Assembly (NCBI GenBank): GCA_963824985.1
Contig: CAWGRQ010000025.1
Coordinates: forward strand, 193,392 to 257,391
Reading direction: 5' to 3'
Origin: JAFNAG01 sp963824985
GTDB lineage: Bacteria > Acidobacteriota > UBA6911
Length of the DNA stretch: 64,000 bases
In this document: piece after piece, positions 18,397-30,200 of the stretch
Position numbering within the stretch: position 1 is the first letter of the stretch
Layout of the letters: each line of letters begins with the position of its first letter
The notes under the pieces: generated by a model
Told to the model about the DNA's origin: nothing
The model's input: only the letters and a program-made list of their open reading frames with translations
Databases searched by the model: none
Position numbers and translations under genes: made by a program

Positions 18397-18807
18397 CTAG
18401 GCGGTCAGATGGTAGGTGGTCTGCAGGTCGATATCCGGGCGCAGCGACGCAAACACGGAGCAGTAGGTTTCCCGCGACAGCCTGATGGCCCGCTCCACGT
18501 CCGCCGGTGCGAGATTCTCACCGGCAATCTCAAAATGCAGGCGCAGCGCGGTGAAACGCCGCGGGTGTGATTCCGTGCGCGTCCCCTCCACCTGAGCATG
18601 CAAGGCAGTCACCTTCGTCCGCATCCGCTCCAGGATGTGGACCAAGTCAATGGCCATGCAGCCGGCCAGCGCCTCCAGAAGCAACTCCATGGGGGAACTG
18701 CCGGCCTGGTGTTTGCCGTCCACCGGCGTTTCCTGCCCGCCGGCGACTCCCGTGAACCGCAGGTCGCCCTTCCAATCCAATTCCGCACGCATCGGTTGAT
18801 CGCTCAT
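18397..18807 (-). CDS. OsmC family protein
   Basis: 136 residues, full family length. The two redox cysteines are C50 in A-L-A-G-C-M-A-I-D and C116 in E-T-Y-C-S-V-F-A-S-L. OsmC/Ohr proteins reduce organic hydroperoxides through these two cysteines; this sequence looks closer to the OsmC/YhfA branch than to Ohr. It is monocistronic, convergent with the ferredoxin gene, and its upstream region carries a dispersed repeat (18818-18965) that begins about 10 bases before the start codon, so the promoter may lie in or beyond the repeat. Confidence 0.9.
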   Translation of the reverse strand: MSDQPMRAELDWKGDLRFTGVAGGQETPVDGKHQAGSSPMELLLEALAGCMAIDLVHILERMRTKVTALHAQVEGTRTESHPRRFTALRLHFEIAGENLAPADVERAIRLSRETYCSVFASLRPDIDLQTTYHLTA

Positions 18808-18817
18808 CGAGTCACCT

Positions 18818-18965
18818 GCTCCGAAAATAGTTCTTTGCGCCCTCGCGCCCTTGCGTCATTGCGTTAAAAAAAATCAACGCAAGGACGCCAAGACGCAAAG
18901 TCGCAAAGCCAAAAGATTTTCATGCGTCACCGGGTGCGCCATAGCGCATGAGAGGCTGCTGCCGG
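18818..18965 (-). repeat. Dispersed repeat family R2, copy 1 (inverted)
   Basis: About 148 bases that match 25990-26134 in reverse complement over almost the whole length, including ccgaaaatag at one end, the aacgcaaggacgcc / cgcaatgacgc palindrome in the middle and the gcacccggtgacgcatg core. Spacing differs by only a few bases between copies. Confidence 0.8.
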
Positions 18966-19183
18966 AATAGCCGGCTGCAAAAATCACAGCACGATCTGCT
19001 GGTTGCCGGCCTCTAAGACGCGTACATCATTGCCGAAGTCCGGAAGGTAGGTTCCATCCTGTCGGTCCGAGCCGGCGTCCCGTATGGTACCATCGAGCGG
19101 CGAGCGATGGTAACCGGAAACGGTCGGGGGTGATGTCCGGTGCCGGACCGGCGGCAAGTTGTGCTAGACTCCCGGAGATGCCC

Positions 19184-20899
19184 ATGAATTCGACGCAAAT
19201 CAAGATCCTGCTCGGCCTGATCGCCGCAGTCGCGCTTTGCTGGCTCAGCGCACCATATTGGGGAGCGGAATCAGTCGGTGCGCTGGTTGCAGCGCCAGGG
19301 CCGGTTAGATTCGACGCGGCCCGGGCCTTCCAGACCACCGAGGAATTTGTGACGCGGAATCCGAAACGGGTTCTGGGGAGCCTCGAGTCGCGCCAGGCTA
19401 CCGGGTACCTGCAGGAAACGCTGCACCGCCTCGGATATGAGGTCAGCTTTACCCACTTTGATGCCGTGATCGTGGGGCGCAGCCAGGCGGGTCGCAATGT
19501 TCTGGGATTCAGAAGGGGGCCGGTCCCCGGAATTCTCGTGATCGAGGCTCATTACGACACCGCGCGCACGACGGTTCAGGGTGCGACCGACGATGGTGCC
19601 GGCGTTGGGTCCATGCTCGAACTCGCGCGGGTTTTCGCCGAATCACCGCTAAGGCATAGCCTGCTGCTTGTGGCCTCGGATGGCGAGGAGTGGGGCATGC
19701 TGGGGGCCGCGGATATTGCCGCCAACTTTCCCCAAAGGCAGCAGATCGCGGCCGTGCTGTCTCTCGACGGGTTGAGCCCCGGGGATCTGGCGGGACTGGA
19801 GCTGAACACGGAAGGGCAGTTGCGCGGATATACCCCCTCATGGCTGCGCCGGATCGCGCGCTCGGCCGCAGAGGCGCAGGGACTTCCTGTGGCCTCACCC
19901 TCCGGATTCCGGGAGATGATCCAGAGGGCCCTCGAGCTGTCCCGCAGCGATCAGGGACCCTTCCTGGCTCTTGGGATTCCGGCGATCAACCTCGGGAGCG
20001 TCCCGGCCGATCCCGCCGCCGCCAGGGAAATCTACCACTCCGCCAACGACACGGTCGCGAACCTCAGGGCGGCGAGCCTGGCAACTTATGGCGCGGCCGC
20101 GGAGCGAATCGTCCGGTCCATCGATGAATTGGACCCAGCCCCTGCAGGATCCATGGGGGCCTTGCGCTGGAAGGACGCCGTGTTTATTTCCGGTTCGGCA
20201 ATGGGAATGTTGCTGGGCCTGACATTCCTGCCGTTCCTGGCGGCGACGGTTTTCTCCTGGAAGCAACACCGGGAGTCGTTGCGTGCGGACACCGGCTTGC
20301 GGGAAGCGGCCTTCTTTATTGCCTGGATGGCGCCCTTCGCCCTGGCTTTCTCTCTGGTCCAGTTCTCCCGCCTGTTACGCCTGATTCCTCAATACAGTAT
20401 GTATCCGGGCCCTTTCAGAGATCCGGTCCTGCTGAACCCTGCCTGGGTGTTGATGGCCGTGATTGCCGCGGTCTCGATCGGCGCCGGCATCGGTCTGCAT
20501 TTTCTTGTCCGCTACCTGACCCGGGGGATCCAGCGTTCTTCCTGTTCGTCGAATCTTGCCCTGCAGGCCTTGCTGCTGATCCTTGTCGTCATCGCCTTTC
20601 TGTTTAACAATTACGCGGCCGTGGCTTTCCTGGCGCTACCGGCTTTGATCTGGAGTACGGTCGGGGGAGGGAAAGGGCGGACGGCGCGCATTGCGGGCGC
20701 TGCAGCGATCGCTGCCGCCGGGTGCGTTTCGTACGTCGTAGCCATCCAAACCGCCCGCAGCCTGAACGCCGGATGGGACATTTTCTGGTACGCGACGCTC
20801 GGATTGAGCACGGGCATTTTGTCATGGCAAGGTTTTTTCCTCGGCGCGTCAGCGGTCGTTCTTGGGCTGCGTTTCCTCTCCCTTCAGTTCATACGCTGA
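19184..20899 (+). CDS. M28 family zinc peptidase with C-terminal membrane domain
   Basis: 571 residues from the ATG at 19184, preferred because GGAG lies six bases upstream (ATG 19178 is an alternative). A signal anchor covers residues 7-24. The peptidase domain has the M28 metal site: H123-Y-D125, D136-D137-G-A-G, E168-E169 and a later I-Y-H-S-A-N-D. The last 220 residues form about six membrane helices, an arrangement like eukaryotic ER-type M28 proteins (Fxna-like). It should act as an aminopeptidase on the outer side of the inner membrane. It is monocistronic. Confidence 0.85.
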   Translation: MNSTQIKILLGLIAAVALCWLSAPYWGAESVGALVAAPGPVRFDAARAFQTTEEFVTRNPKRVLGSLESRQATGYLQETLHRLGYEVSFTHFDAVIVGRSQAGRNVLGFRRGPVPGILVIEAHYDTARTTVQGATDDGAGVGSMLELARVFAESPLRHSLLLVASDGEEWGMLGAADIAANFPQRQQIAAVLSLDGLSPGDLAGLELNTEGQLRGYTPSWLRRIARSAAEAQGLPVASPSGFREMIQRALELSRSDQGPFLALGIPAINLGSVPADPAAAREIYHSANDTVANLRAASLATYGAAAERIVRSIDELDPAPAGSMGALRWKDAVFISGSAMGMLLGLTFLPFLAATVFSWKQHRESLRADTGLREAAFFIAWMAPFALAFSLVQFSRLLRLIPQYSMYPGPFRDPVLLNPAWVLMAVIAAVSIGAGIGLHFLVRYLTRGIQRSSCSSNLALQALLLILVVIAFLFNNYAAVAFLALPALIWSTVGGGKGRTARIAGAAAIAAAGCVSYVVAIQTARSLNAGWDIFWYATLGLSTGILSWQGFFLGASAVVLGLRFLSLQFIR

Positions 20900-21694
20900 G
20901 CCGGCTAGCTGCTGCTTCTTTGCCCCCTCTCCCGTTTTAAATGGTCACTTACCCATTGTTTCCAGCTCCCATGACCGTGCCGCGACCTGCTCCCGCGAGT
21001 GATTTTTCACTTTTTTGCCTTGGAGTTCTCAAAACAAATGGGCCAACAAGATTAATAATAACTAATATAAGATGCCTCTCAGGGGCGTCGCTTCCTGGAG
21101 CGCCAACCCCACACGGTTGAACGCGAATTGCCTCTTCGTTCTCGTATATAAAGCTTGTTAGCAGGATAAGGTTGTAGTGCCGCCCTGGCTTGAGACCATC
21201 CCGCCGGCTTCGCACTAAGTCTAAGATCTTAAAAACAAATTAATAAAGCCTAATGTTCTTGCAACTAAACTATTCGCTGGCTAGCATCCCACCATCTGGG
21301 TGAATACCAAGAGAATACGGAACTGGATTTATTGATTCAGTGGGCAAGAGCGGCGAAGGGCCGCTTCCCTGAGCCGGCGACCGGTGTGTATTGATTTTAA
21401 GGAATCAATACTGGCAAGGGTCAAGGTTTTGAAGCCGCAGGCACTGCCGGCGGGCTTGCCCCTGGATCGTCCCGCAACCGTGGCGGCCTCGAATTGGTGG
21501 GTGCTGTGAGGGGAGCTCCCGTCCGGGGACCGCAGGGTATGCACTAATCCCTGGTCGGCCAACAACCCTTCGCCGGACTTGCGAAGGGAGGTGGCGCTCG
21601 TCTCAATGCCGCCGCGTCACGGACCGCTTGGGAGGGCGCCGGGGGAGATTCCGGTATTGGAATCGAGAATCAACCATTTCAACCAAGGAACCTT
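20900..21694. other. Long AT-richer intergenic region upstream of the first receptor gene
   Basis: About 795 bases with lower GC than the genes around it and no convincing reading frame. It holds a perfect palindrome (21388-21411) and a small hairpin cccttcgc / gcgaaggg (21567-21588). The last 30 bases before the receptor start are shared with the second receptor gene (catttcaacc, aaggaac), suggesting a common leader. Confidence 0.5.
21388..21411. promoter_or_regulatory. Perfect 9-bp inverted repeat, possible operator
   Basis: gtattgatt and aatcaatac separated by six bases. It lies about 285 bases upstream of the first receptor gene in a non-coding region, so it could be a regulator binding site. 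No regulator can be assigned. Confidence 0.35.
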
Positions 21695-24600
21695 ATGAAA
21701 CACAATATCTGGAAGTTTGTTTTCGTGCTGCTTCTGGTGGCCGCGGCCGGCAGTATCGGGTACGCCCAGGGCGGTGCGAGTTCATCTCTATCCGGAACGG
21801 TCGTGGATCAATCGGGCGGTGTAATTCCGGGGGCCGAGGTACTGGTGCACAACGATGCGACCGGAGCCGAAGCCACGGCCATAACGGCGGCCAATGGGAC
21901 GTTTTCCATTCCGGCTTTGAGCGCCGGTTCGTACACGGCGACGGTCAGCGTGCCGAACTTCAAGCAATCGGTAGTGAAAAACATCGTGCTTGTGGTTGGC
22001 GTACCGACCACGATCACGGTCAAGCTCGAGGTCGGCGGGAGCAGTGAGACGGTGACGGTGCTGGCGGGGGCGGAGGTGGTGCAGTCGACGACCGCGACCG
22101 TATCGACGACCCTGGCGACGTCGCAGATTGCGCAATTGCCGCTGGCGACGCGTAATGCGCTGGACTTTCTGGTTTTCCTGCCGGGCGCCAATACGACGGG
22201 GAGCGCGCGCAACACTACTTTCATGGGGTTGCCGAACTCCACGATCAACATTACGGTGGACGGAGTCAACACGCAGGATCAGAACTACAAGGGGCAGTCG
22301 GGGGGCGACGGGTTCTACACGATGATCACGGCGCGCCCGGACTCGATCCAGGAAGTGAGCGTGTCGACGGCGGCCGCGGGTGCGGACAGCGCGGGTGCGG
22401 GAGCGGTACAGATCAAGTTCGTCACCCGGTCCGGGAACAACGACTACAACGGGAGCCTGTACTGGTACCACCGCAATCCGTGGCTGAACTCGAACTACTG
22501 GTTCAACAACCGGGATGTGGCGCCGCGGTATTACGGGGACGGGCCGGGACGGGGGGAGAATTGCACTCCGCAGCAGCTGGTCAGCGAATGGGACAACTGC
22601 AAGGCGCCGCGCACGCGGGTGCTGCTGAATCAGTACGGCGGCCGGGTGGGCGGACCGATTTCGATTCCCAAGCTTTTCTCGGGGAAAGACCGGGCATTTT
22701 TCTTTTTGAACCTGGAATCGTTTAAGATGCCCAATGGGGAGATCCGGAACAACACGATCTATGATCCGGCGGTGGAGCAGGGGAACTACATTTATCTGTA
22801 CAAGCAGAGCGGACAGCCCGACCAGGTAAAGTCCAAGAACCTGCTGACACTGGCGCAGGCCAACGGCTTCACGTCGGTGATGGATCCGACGGTGCAGAAG
22901 CTGCTCGCCGACATCCGCAACTCGACGGGGACGACCGGGAGCCTCTCTTCGTACCCGATTGTGGCGGATCCTCTCTACCAGAGCTACCGCTGGGTGAGCA
23001 AGGGGATGGAGACGCGCGACTACATGACGGTGCGTTTCGACTTCAACGTGACGAGCCGGCAGAAGGTGGAGGCGAGCTTCAACGGGGAGACACGCAAGCG
23101 CGACCCGGACTATCTTAACGGTCGGGGCTGGCGCTATCCGGGATTCCCCAACTACGGGCTCGTGGATCAGAACCGCGGGTCGGCGGCGTTCGCGCTACGC
23201 TCGACGATTTCGCCGCGCCTGGTGAACGAGGCGCGCGGCGGCTTCACCATGGGGTCGACGCTGTTCAACCCGAACGTGGGATCATCAGCCTTTTCGGGTG
23301 AACCGAACGGGCTCGGCGATCTGGGCGGATACAACTGGACACCTTCCGGGATTACGGGAGTATCGGCGGTAACGAGCCCGAGCCGGCGCAACGGACCTGT
23401 GAAGACGTTCGAGGACACGCTGACCTGGACGAAGGGGGCGCACAGCATGAGCTTCGGGGTATCGTTCATGCATGTCGGCAGCTGGCAGTGGAGCCGGACG
23501 CTGGCGCCGTCGATCGGCTTCGGGCTGCCGAGCTCGTACGATCCGGCGTATGTCATGTTCGATTCGACCAACGGGAAGATCAATTTCCCGAATTCGACGG
23601 CGAGCCAGCAGAGTTCGGCGGCTTCGCTGTATGCATCGTTGACGGCGCGGGTGACATCCATCAGTGCCAACGCGGTCATCGACGAAAACACGGACGAGTA
23701 CACCTACAATGGTGCGCTGGTACAGCGCGCCCGGCAGCGGGAGATGGGGTTGTTTGCACAGGATTCCTGGCGGATGCGCCCCGGCTTGACGCTGACTTTC
23801 GGGCTGCGCTGGGAGCTGTCGTTCCCGTGGACGCCGCTGAACAATGCCTACACTTGGGCGACACCGGACGAGGTGTGGGGGTCGTCGGGGGTGAACAGTC
23901 TGTTCCAGCCGGGCGCCAGCGGCGGGATTTCGACCGTGGTGAACAAGTTCAACCCGGGGGACCCGGCCTACAACCTCGACTACAAGGGATTCGCTCCGAG
24001 CCTGGGGTTTGCGTGGAGCCCGGGTGCACAGGGTGGCGTGCTGGAGAAGATCCTCGGGGAGCGGTTCGTCGACGGTGCTGCGCGGTGGATTCGCGATCGC
24101 GTACAACCGTTACGGGATGTTCGACTACAACTCGATCTTCAGCTCGAACCCGGGCGGACGGATCGTGGCCAACCGGAGCCAGGATCTCGGGAACCTGGTG
24201 AACACAGCAGGAGGGGAGACCTGGCCGCTGCTGTTCCGGGAGAAGAGCCGGCTGGCGCCGCCGAGTTTCCAGACGGCCCCGGTGTTTCCATTGACGCCCT
24301 CGATTGACGATTCAATCAATGCGTTCGATCCGAACATCCGGACGCCGTACACGATGTCGTGGACGTTCGGAATCCAGCGGGAGCTGGGAAAGGACATGGC
24401 GCTTGAGGTCCGGTATGCCGCGACACGCAACCTGCAGCCGTGGTATCAGCCGAATCTGAACGGCGAACGGAACATCGTGGAGAACGGGTTCCTGGACGAG
24501 TTCTGGAAAATGCAGGGGAACCTGTATGCCAACATAGCGGCAGGCAAAGGGCGGACGTTCCGGTATGACTCGACGGTCGCCGGCACGCAGCAGTTGCCGA

Positions 24601-25685
24601 TCCTGCTGAAGTACCTGGGACGCGGGCTGGATCCGACGCTGGACAAGAACTACACCAGCGCGGTTCTGGGGAGCACCCAGGCGGGATTCTTCACGAACAC
24701 CTCGTACGTGAACTACCTGAACAACTACAATCCGGATCCGTTCAGCATGGTGTGGACGCCGCTGCAGCGGGATTCGACGCGGCGCGCGAACGCGCTGGCG
24801 AACGGGTTGCCGGCTAACTTCTTCGTCGTCAATCCGGCGGTGCAGAACGGCGGCGGCTGGGTCTACCAGAACGGCGGCGGCAACTACTACGACTCGATGG
24901 TGGTTGAGTTGCGCCGGAGAATGGCGAAAGGGCTGCTGGTGCAGGCGAGCTACACGTGGGCCAAGGCCTTCAACCTGAACCGGATTTCATTCCGGGCGCC
25001 GTGGCAGAAAGACCTGGGCGGCACGGTGCCGCACTCGTTCAAGGTCAACTGGGTATACGAGATGCCCTTCGGCCGCGGGCGGGCGCTGTTTGGCAGCGCC
25101 GGGAGCGTGGTCAACCAGATCATCGGCAACTGGGAGATGCAGGGTGCGGCCCGGATCCAGAGCGGCAACCTTTGGGACTTCAGTAACGTGAACGTCGTCG
25201 GCATGACCGACCAGGAACTCCGGGATTCCATCGGCATGTGGTTCGATGACGCCAACAAGCGGATCTACTATGTCCCGAAGGATATCATCGACCAGTCATA
25301 CAAGGCGTACCAGTATGACGCGGGCGGATTCACTTCGGGCGCGCCGACGGGACGGTACCTGGCGCCGGCCGGAAGCGCGGGCGCGGGGAACTGCGTGCAG
25401 GTGGTGAGCGGGGATTGTGCGCCGCGGCATCACTACCTCCGGGGTCCGATGTTCACGCGGTTCGATATGAGCCTGGTGAAACGGATCAAGTTCACTGAGC
25501 GGAAGAGCTTCGAGCTGCGCGGTGAGTTCCTGAACGCGTTCAACAATATCAACTTCAACAACTACTCCAGCCTTTCGGGGAGCAGTTTGAATTTCGCCGT
25601 GATCAATGCTGCGTACACGGACAACAGCAACGAGCAGGATCCGGGCGGACGACTGATCCAGATCGTGCTGCGTTTCAACTTCTAA
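21695..25685 (+). pseudogene. TonB-dependent receptor-like (Oar-type) outer membrane protein, broken by a +1 frameshift
   Basis: The first frame has a signal peptide, a carboxypeptidase-regulatory-like fold (S-S-L-S-G-T-V-V-D-Q-S-G-G near residue 30), a plug-like region and part of a beta-barrel. It leaves frame after I-L-G-E. An extra C at 24062, judged by alignment with the intact neighbour, explains this: removing it restores G-S-S-T-V-L-R-G-G-F and gives 1329 residues, within one of the neighbour's 1328. The second part (24063-25685) ends in the barrel with a terminal phenylalanine. The family is typical of Acidobacteria and is thought to take up large nutrients. Sequencing error is an alternative to genuine inactivation. 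Confidence 0.8.
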
Positions 25686-25704
25686 TCTGTCATCACTCGT
25701 TGGC

Positions 25705-25743
25705 ATCGGTGCGGGACCCGGTCAAACCGGATCCCGCACCGAT
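25705..25743 (+). terminator. Strong hairpin after the first receptor gene
   Basis: 18-base arms (atcggtgcgggacccggt and its mirror with one mismatch) and a CAA loop lie about 20 bases after the stop. There is no T run, so it may terminate or stabilise the mRNA end. Confidence 0.6.
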
Positions 25744-25812
25744 AGGCGAGCACCCACGCACCGAAGCGGTGCTCAAGACCGCCCCCCCCCTTCCCCCCCA
25801 ATAACTCTCTTT

Positions 25813-25950
25813 GAAGCGGTCCCTCATGCGCCCAGGGGTGCACCCGGTGACGCATGAAAATAGCAGATGTCGCGCGCAGCGCCTTGGACTGCGGCGCCAC
25901 GGCGCCGCTTTGCCATCCCGTATGTTGAAGGCGGCGCCATGGCGCCGCCT
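25813..25950 (+). repeat. Dispersed repeat family R3, copy 1
   Basis: It matches 55441-55570 in reverse complement: gcggtccctca, the core gcacccggtgacgcat, atagcagatgtcgcgcgc, ggactgcgg, then a palindromic GC-rich tip around catcccgtatgttgaa that is inverted in the other copy. A C-rich homopolymer tract (25783-25799) precedes it. Confidence 0.8.
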
Positions 25951-25989
25951 CCAAGCGCCTCCAGCGCGGGGTCCCGGAAATGTCATTTT

Positions 25990-26134
25990 CGGAGCAGCTC
26001 TTCATGCGCCGTGGCGCACCCGGTGACGCATGAAAATACTTTTGGATGTTGCGACTTAGCGTCTTGGCGTCCTTGCGTTGATCTTTCCTAACGCAATGAC
26101 GCAGGGGCGCAGGGCAAAGATCTATTTTCGGCGC
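25990..26134 (+). repeat. Dispersed repeat family R2, copy 2
   Basis: Reverse-complement match of 18818-18965. It starts with ggagcagct, runs through the gcacccggtgacgcatg core shared with family R3, then a palindrome around cttggcgtccttgcgttg / aacgcaatgacgc, and ends in ctattttcgg. Confidence 0.8.
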
Positions 26135-27234
26135 AGTTTGCGGCGGTAGCCGGTCAATCCCGCATTACACCCTGACATCGCATTCTCGCGCGCCTTCTGC
26201 CACTATGGATTAGTCAATTACCATGTGTTGGGAAGGTCATATTTAGAAAGTAACAACCATGGAATTATAAGCAATTAATCGCGTCCTGGGGATCGCCTGG
26301 CGTCTGATTTTGGGGCTGGGGCGCTCAATCGCGGCTTCGTCGATAGAAGCGGAACATACCTAAGACGCGCCGCATTCCGGTCCGGCAGGCGCCCCCGGTG
26401 ACCGGCATCGGAAACCGGCAAAACATCAAGCGGTGTCCTTGCGTTAGGCCTCCGTAATTGAACTTCCCAAGAAGTTTATATCCTCCCGCGGCGGTAAACC
26501 CCGGCAGGGGAATGAATGTCGGAATATGGGATCTGGTGTCGGTTCCGATCCTGTCGGGGGGCCTGAGGACGACATTCTGCTGGCTGCCGGACCCGATTCG
26601 CCTCCATATCCGCCCAAATCACCGTCGATGATAAACATTAGATATAACTAATAAAAAGAATACGCTGATTGATATATCCACATTATTATGTTGTCATGTA
26701 TGGGAAGGATGGCTACTATTATCGGCACCGACGCTCAAAAGAGGGCCAAAGCCCTTGATTCGGATACGAGCGAAGGCATGCAGTATAGCGTAAGGGATCG
26801 AGAATTCGCGGCCGAATTTTTGGGGCACCGCGACAGCTTGCCAGATTTGCAGGCCGCGTTTCTTTTTCCTGAGCAAAACCGGGGTAATGAAGGATCCGCA
26901 TCCGGGAAGGTCGACAGGATTGCAGTTAAGGGCTACGGCCCCCTGTTGATGATTCCAGAGCGGGAATATTTCTCCGGATCCACGCGGGGCTCCCCTGGCC
27001 GATCCCGCAACTTTTGTGGTCTTTGCTCCGGCCGGCGCTGTGAGGGCAGCGCGGGTTGGTGGCTGCGAGGGGCATGATTGATTGACGAAGCGATTTGCTC
27101 TCGCGCGCGAGGCCCGAAGGTCGGCTTATTTCCCTTCATCTGAGCGATATTCGATCAGAAGAAGTCGGTAGTGACGAATCCGGGCAGTGCTGGCTCGGTT
27201 TCGAGGATTAAACATTTCAACCCAAGGAACCCTT
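26135..27234. other. Intergenic region between the receptor paralogues
   Basis: About 1.1 kb with an AT-richer stretch (26220-26700). A possible 129-codon frame at 26688-27077 has no family resemblance and no good ribosome site, so I do not call it. The last 30 bases before the next gene repeat the leader of the first receptor gene. Confidence 0.5.
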
Positions 27235-30200
27235 ATGAAACCTTTTGCATTCCGAACTATTATCGCCCTGCTCCTGGTGGCGGCGCTCGGCTGTCTGGGC
27301 TTCGCCCAGGGCTCGAGCTCTTCGCTTACGGGAACGGTCGTTGACCAGTCCGGCGGGGTGATCCCCGGCGCGGAGGTGACGGTCAAGAACGACGCCACGG
27401 GCACGGAGTTCAAGGCCGTCACGGCCGAGAACGGGACCTTTTCGATTCCGGCGCTGGGCGCGGGCAGCTACACGGCCACGGTTTCGGTGCCGAACTTCAA
27501 GCAGTCGGTGATCAAGAACATCGTACTGGTAGCGGCGGTGCCGACCAACATCACGGTCAAGCTCGAGGTCGGCGGCAGCAGCGAGACGGTAACGGTGGTG
27601 GCGGGCGCCGAGGTGGTGCAGTCGACGACGGCGACGGTGTCGACGACGCTGGCGACCACGCAGATCCAGCAGCTGCCCCTGGCGACGCGCAACGCGCTGG
27701 ATTTTCTGGTATTGCTGCCGGGCGTAAACACGACGGGTGGGGCGCGCGGCTCGACGTTCATGGGCCTGCCGAACTCGACGATCAACATCACGATCGACGG
27801 CATCAACACACAGGACAACTACTACCGGGGTCAGAGCGGCGGTGACGGCTTCTTCAGCATGATCACTCCGCGGCTCGACTCGGTGCAGGAAGTGACGGTA
27901 TCGACGGCGGCCGCGGGGGCGGACAGCACGGGAGCCGGCGCGGTACAGATCAAGTTCGTGACGCGGTCGGGGAACAACGAGTACCACGGCAGCCTGTACG
28001 AGTACATGCGCAACCCGTGGCTGAATGCCAACTACTGGTTCAACAACCGCAACAATGCGCCGGTCTATCAGGGCGACGGCGAGGGGCGGGGGCAGAAATG
28101 CACCATTGACCAGCTGGTCAACGAGTGGGAGAACTGCAAGGCGCCGCGCGACCGGGTCATGCTGCACCAGTTGGGCGTGCGGGTCGGCGGGCCGATTTCG
28201 ATTCCGAAGCTGTTCAGCGGGAAGGACCGGCTGTTCTTCTTTGCGAACTGGGAAAACTTCCGTCAGCCGGACGGCCAGACGCGCACCCGTACCATCTACA
28301 ATCCGCTGGTGGAGCAGGGGAACTATGTCTACCTGTTCAAGCAGAGCGGGCAGCCCGACCAGGTAAAGTCCCAGAACCTGTTGACCCTGGCCGCGGCGAA
28401 CGGCTTCACGTCGACGTGGGATCCGACGGTGCAGAAGCTGCTTTCGGACATCCGCAACGCGGTCGGGACGGCGGGAACCATCCAGTCGTATCCGACGGTG
28501 GCGGATCCGCTGTACCAGAATTTCATTTTCCAGAACAAAGGGATGGGAGTCCGTCACTTTGTCACGACGCGCGTCGACTTCAACCTGTCGAGCCGGCACA
28601 AGATCGAGCAGAGCTGGAATTACGCGTACTACGATTCCAACCCGGACTTCCTGAATTCCAGGGACCAGCGGTACCCCGGCTTCCCGAATTACGGGACCCA
28701 GGCATCGAACCGCTGCTCGACCTCGTTCGCGCTGCGGTCGACGATCACGCCGCGGCTGGTGAATGAAGCCCGCGGGGGATTCACCTGCGGGACGACGCTG
28801 TTCTTCGCGAACGTCGGACCGGAATCTTTCAACGGCCAACCGGGCGGAATCGGCGATCTGGGCGGTTACAACTGGACGCCCGCGGGCATTACGGGGGTTA
28901 TTCCAGTTTCGGCCCCGAGCCGGCGCAATGCTCCGGTGAAGTCGTTCGAGGACACATTGACCTGGACGAAGGGCGCGCACAGCTTGAGTTTCGGCGGCAC
29001 CTTCCAGCATGTGGGCAACTGGGTGTGGGGCCAGACACTGGCGCCATCGATCGGCTTCGGCCTGCCGAGCGCCTACGACCCGGCCTACGTGATGTTCGAT
29101 GCCAACAACGGGAAGATCAACTTCCCGAACTCGACCGCGAGCCAGCAGAGCACCGCGGCCAGCCTGTATGCCTCGCTGACGGCGCGCGTCACGGCGATCA
29201 ACGCCAACGCGGTCCTGAGTGAGACCACCGACCAGTACACGTACAATGGATCGCAGATTCGACGCGCCCGGCAGCGTTCCATGGGACTGTTCGCTGCGGA
29301 TTCGTGGCGGATGCGCCCGGGCCTGACGCTCAACTTCGGCGTGCGCTGGGAAGTGGACTTCCCGTGGACGCCGCTCAACAACGCGTTCACCTGGGCGACC
29401 CCCGCGGATGTGTGGGGGCCTTCGGGAGTCAACAGCATATTCCAGCCGGGAGCGAGCGGCGGCAAGCCGACCCTGGTGTATCAGTTCAACCCCGGGGATC
29501 CGGCCTACAATCCGGATTACAAGGCGGTGGCGCCGAGCATCGGGTTTGCCTGGAGTCCGCAGGGCACCGGAGGGTTCCTCGACAAGATCCTGGGCGAGGG
29601 TTCGCAGACGGTCATCCGCGGTGGCTTCGCCCTGGCGTACAACCACTATGGGATGTTGGATTATGTGAACATGTTCGGATCCAACCCCGGCGGGCAGATT
29701 GTGGCCAACCGGAGCCAGGATCTCGGCAACCTGGTCAATACTGCCGGAGGCGAGACCTGGCCGCTGCTGTTCCGGGACAGGAGCCGGCTGGCGGCGCCGA
29801 GTTTCCAGGCGACGCCGGAGTATCCGATGAAGCCGTCGATCGACGATTCGATCAACGCGTTCGATCCGGACATCCGGACGCCGTACACGATGTCGTGGTC
29901 TTTCGGGCTCCAGCGGGAGCTGGGGAAGGACATGGCGCTCGATATCCGGTATGCCGCGACGCGCAACCTGCAGCCGTGGTATCAGCCGAATCTGAACGGC
30001 GAGCGGAACATCGTGGAGAACGGGTTCCTGGACGAGTTCTGGAAGATGCAGGGGAACCTGTATGCCAACCTCGCGGCAAACAAGGGGCGGACGTTCCGGT
30101 ATGACTCGACGGTTGCCGGCACGCAGCAGTTGCCGATCCTGCTGAAGTACCTGGGACGCGGGCTGGATCCGACGAAGGACGCCAGCTACACCAGCGCGGT

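Noticed and set aside
26688..27077. A 129-codon open frame between the receptor genes
   Set aside because: No recognisable family, no ribosome site, unusual composition. Probably chance.
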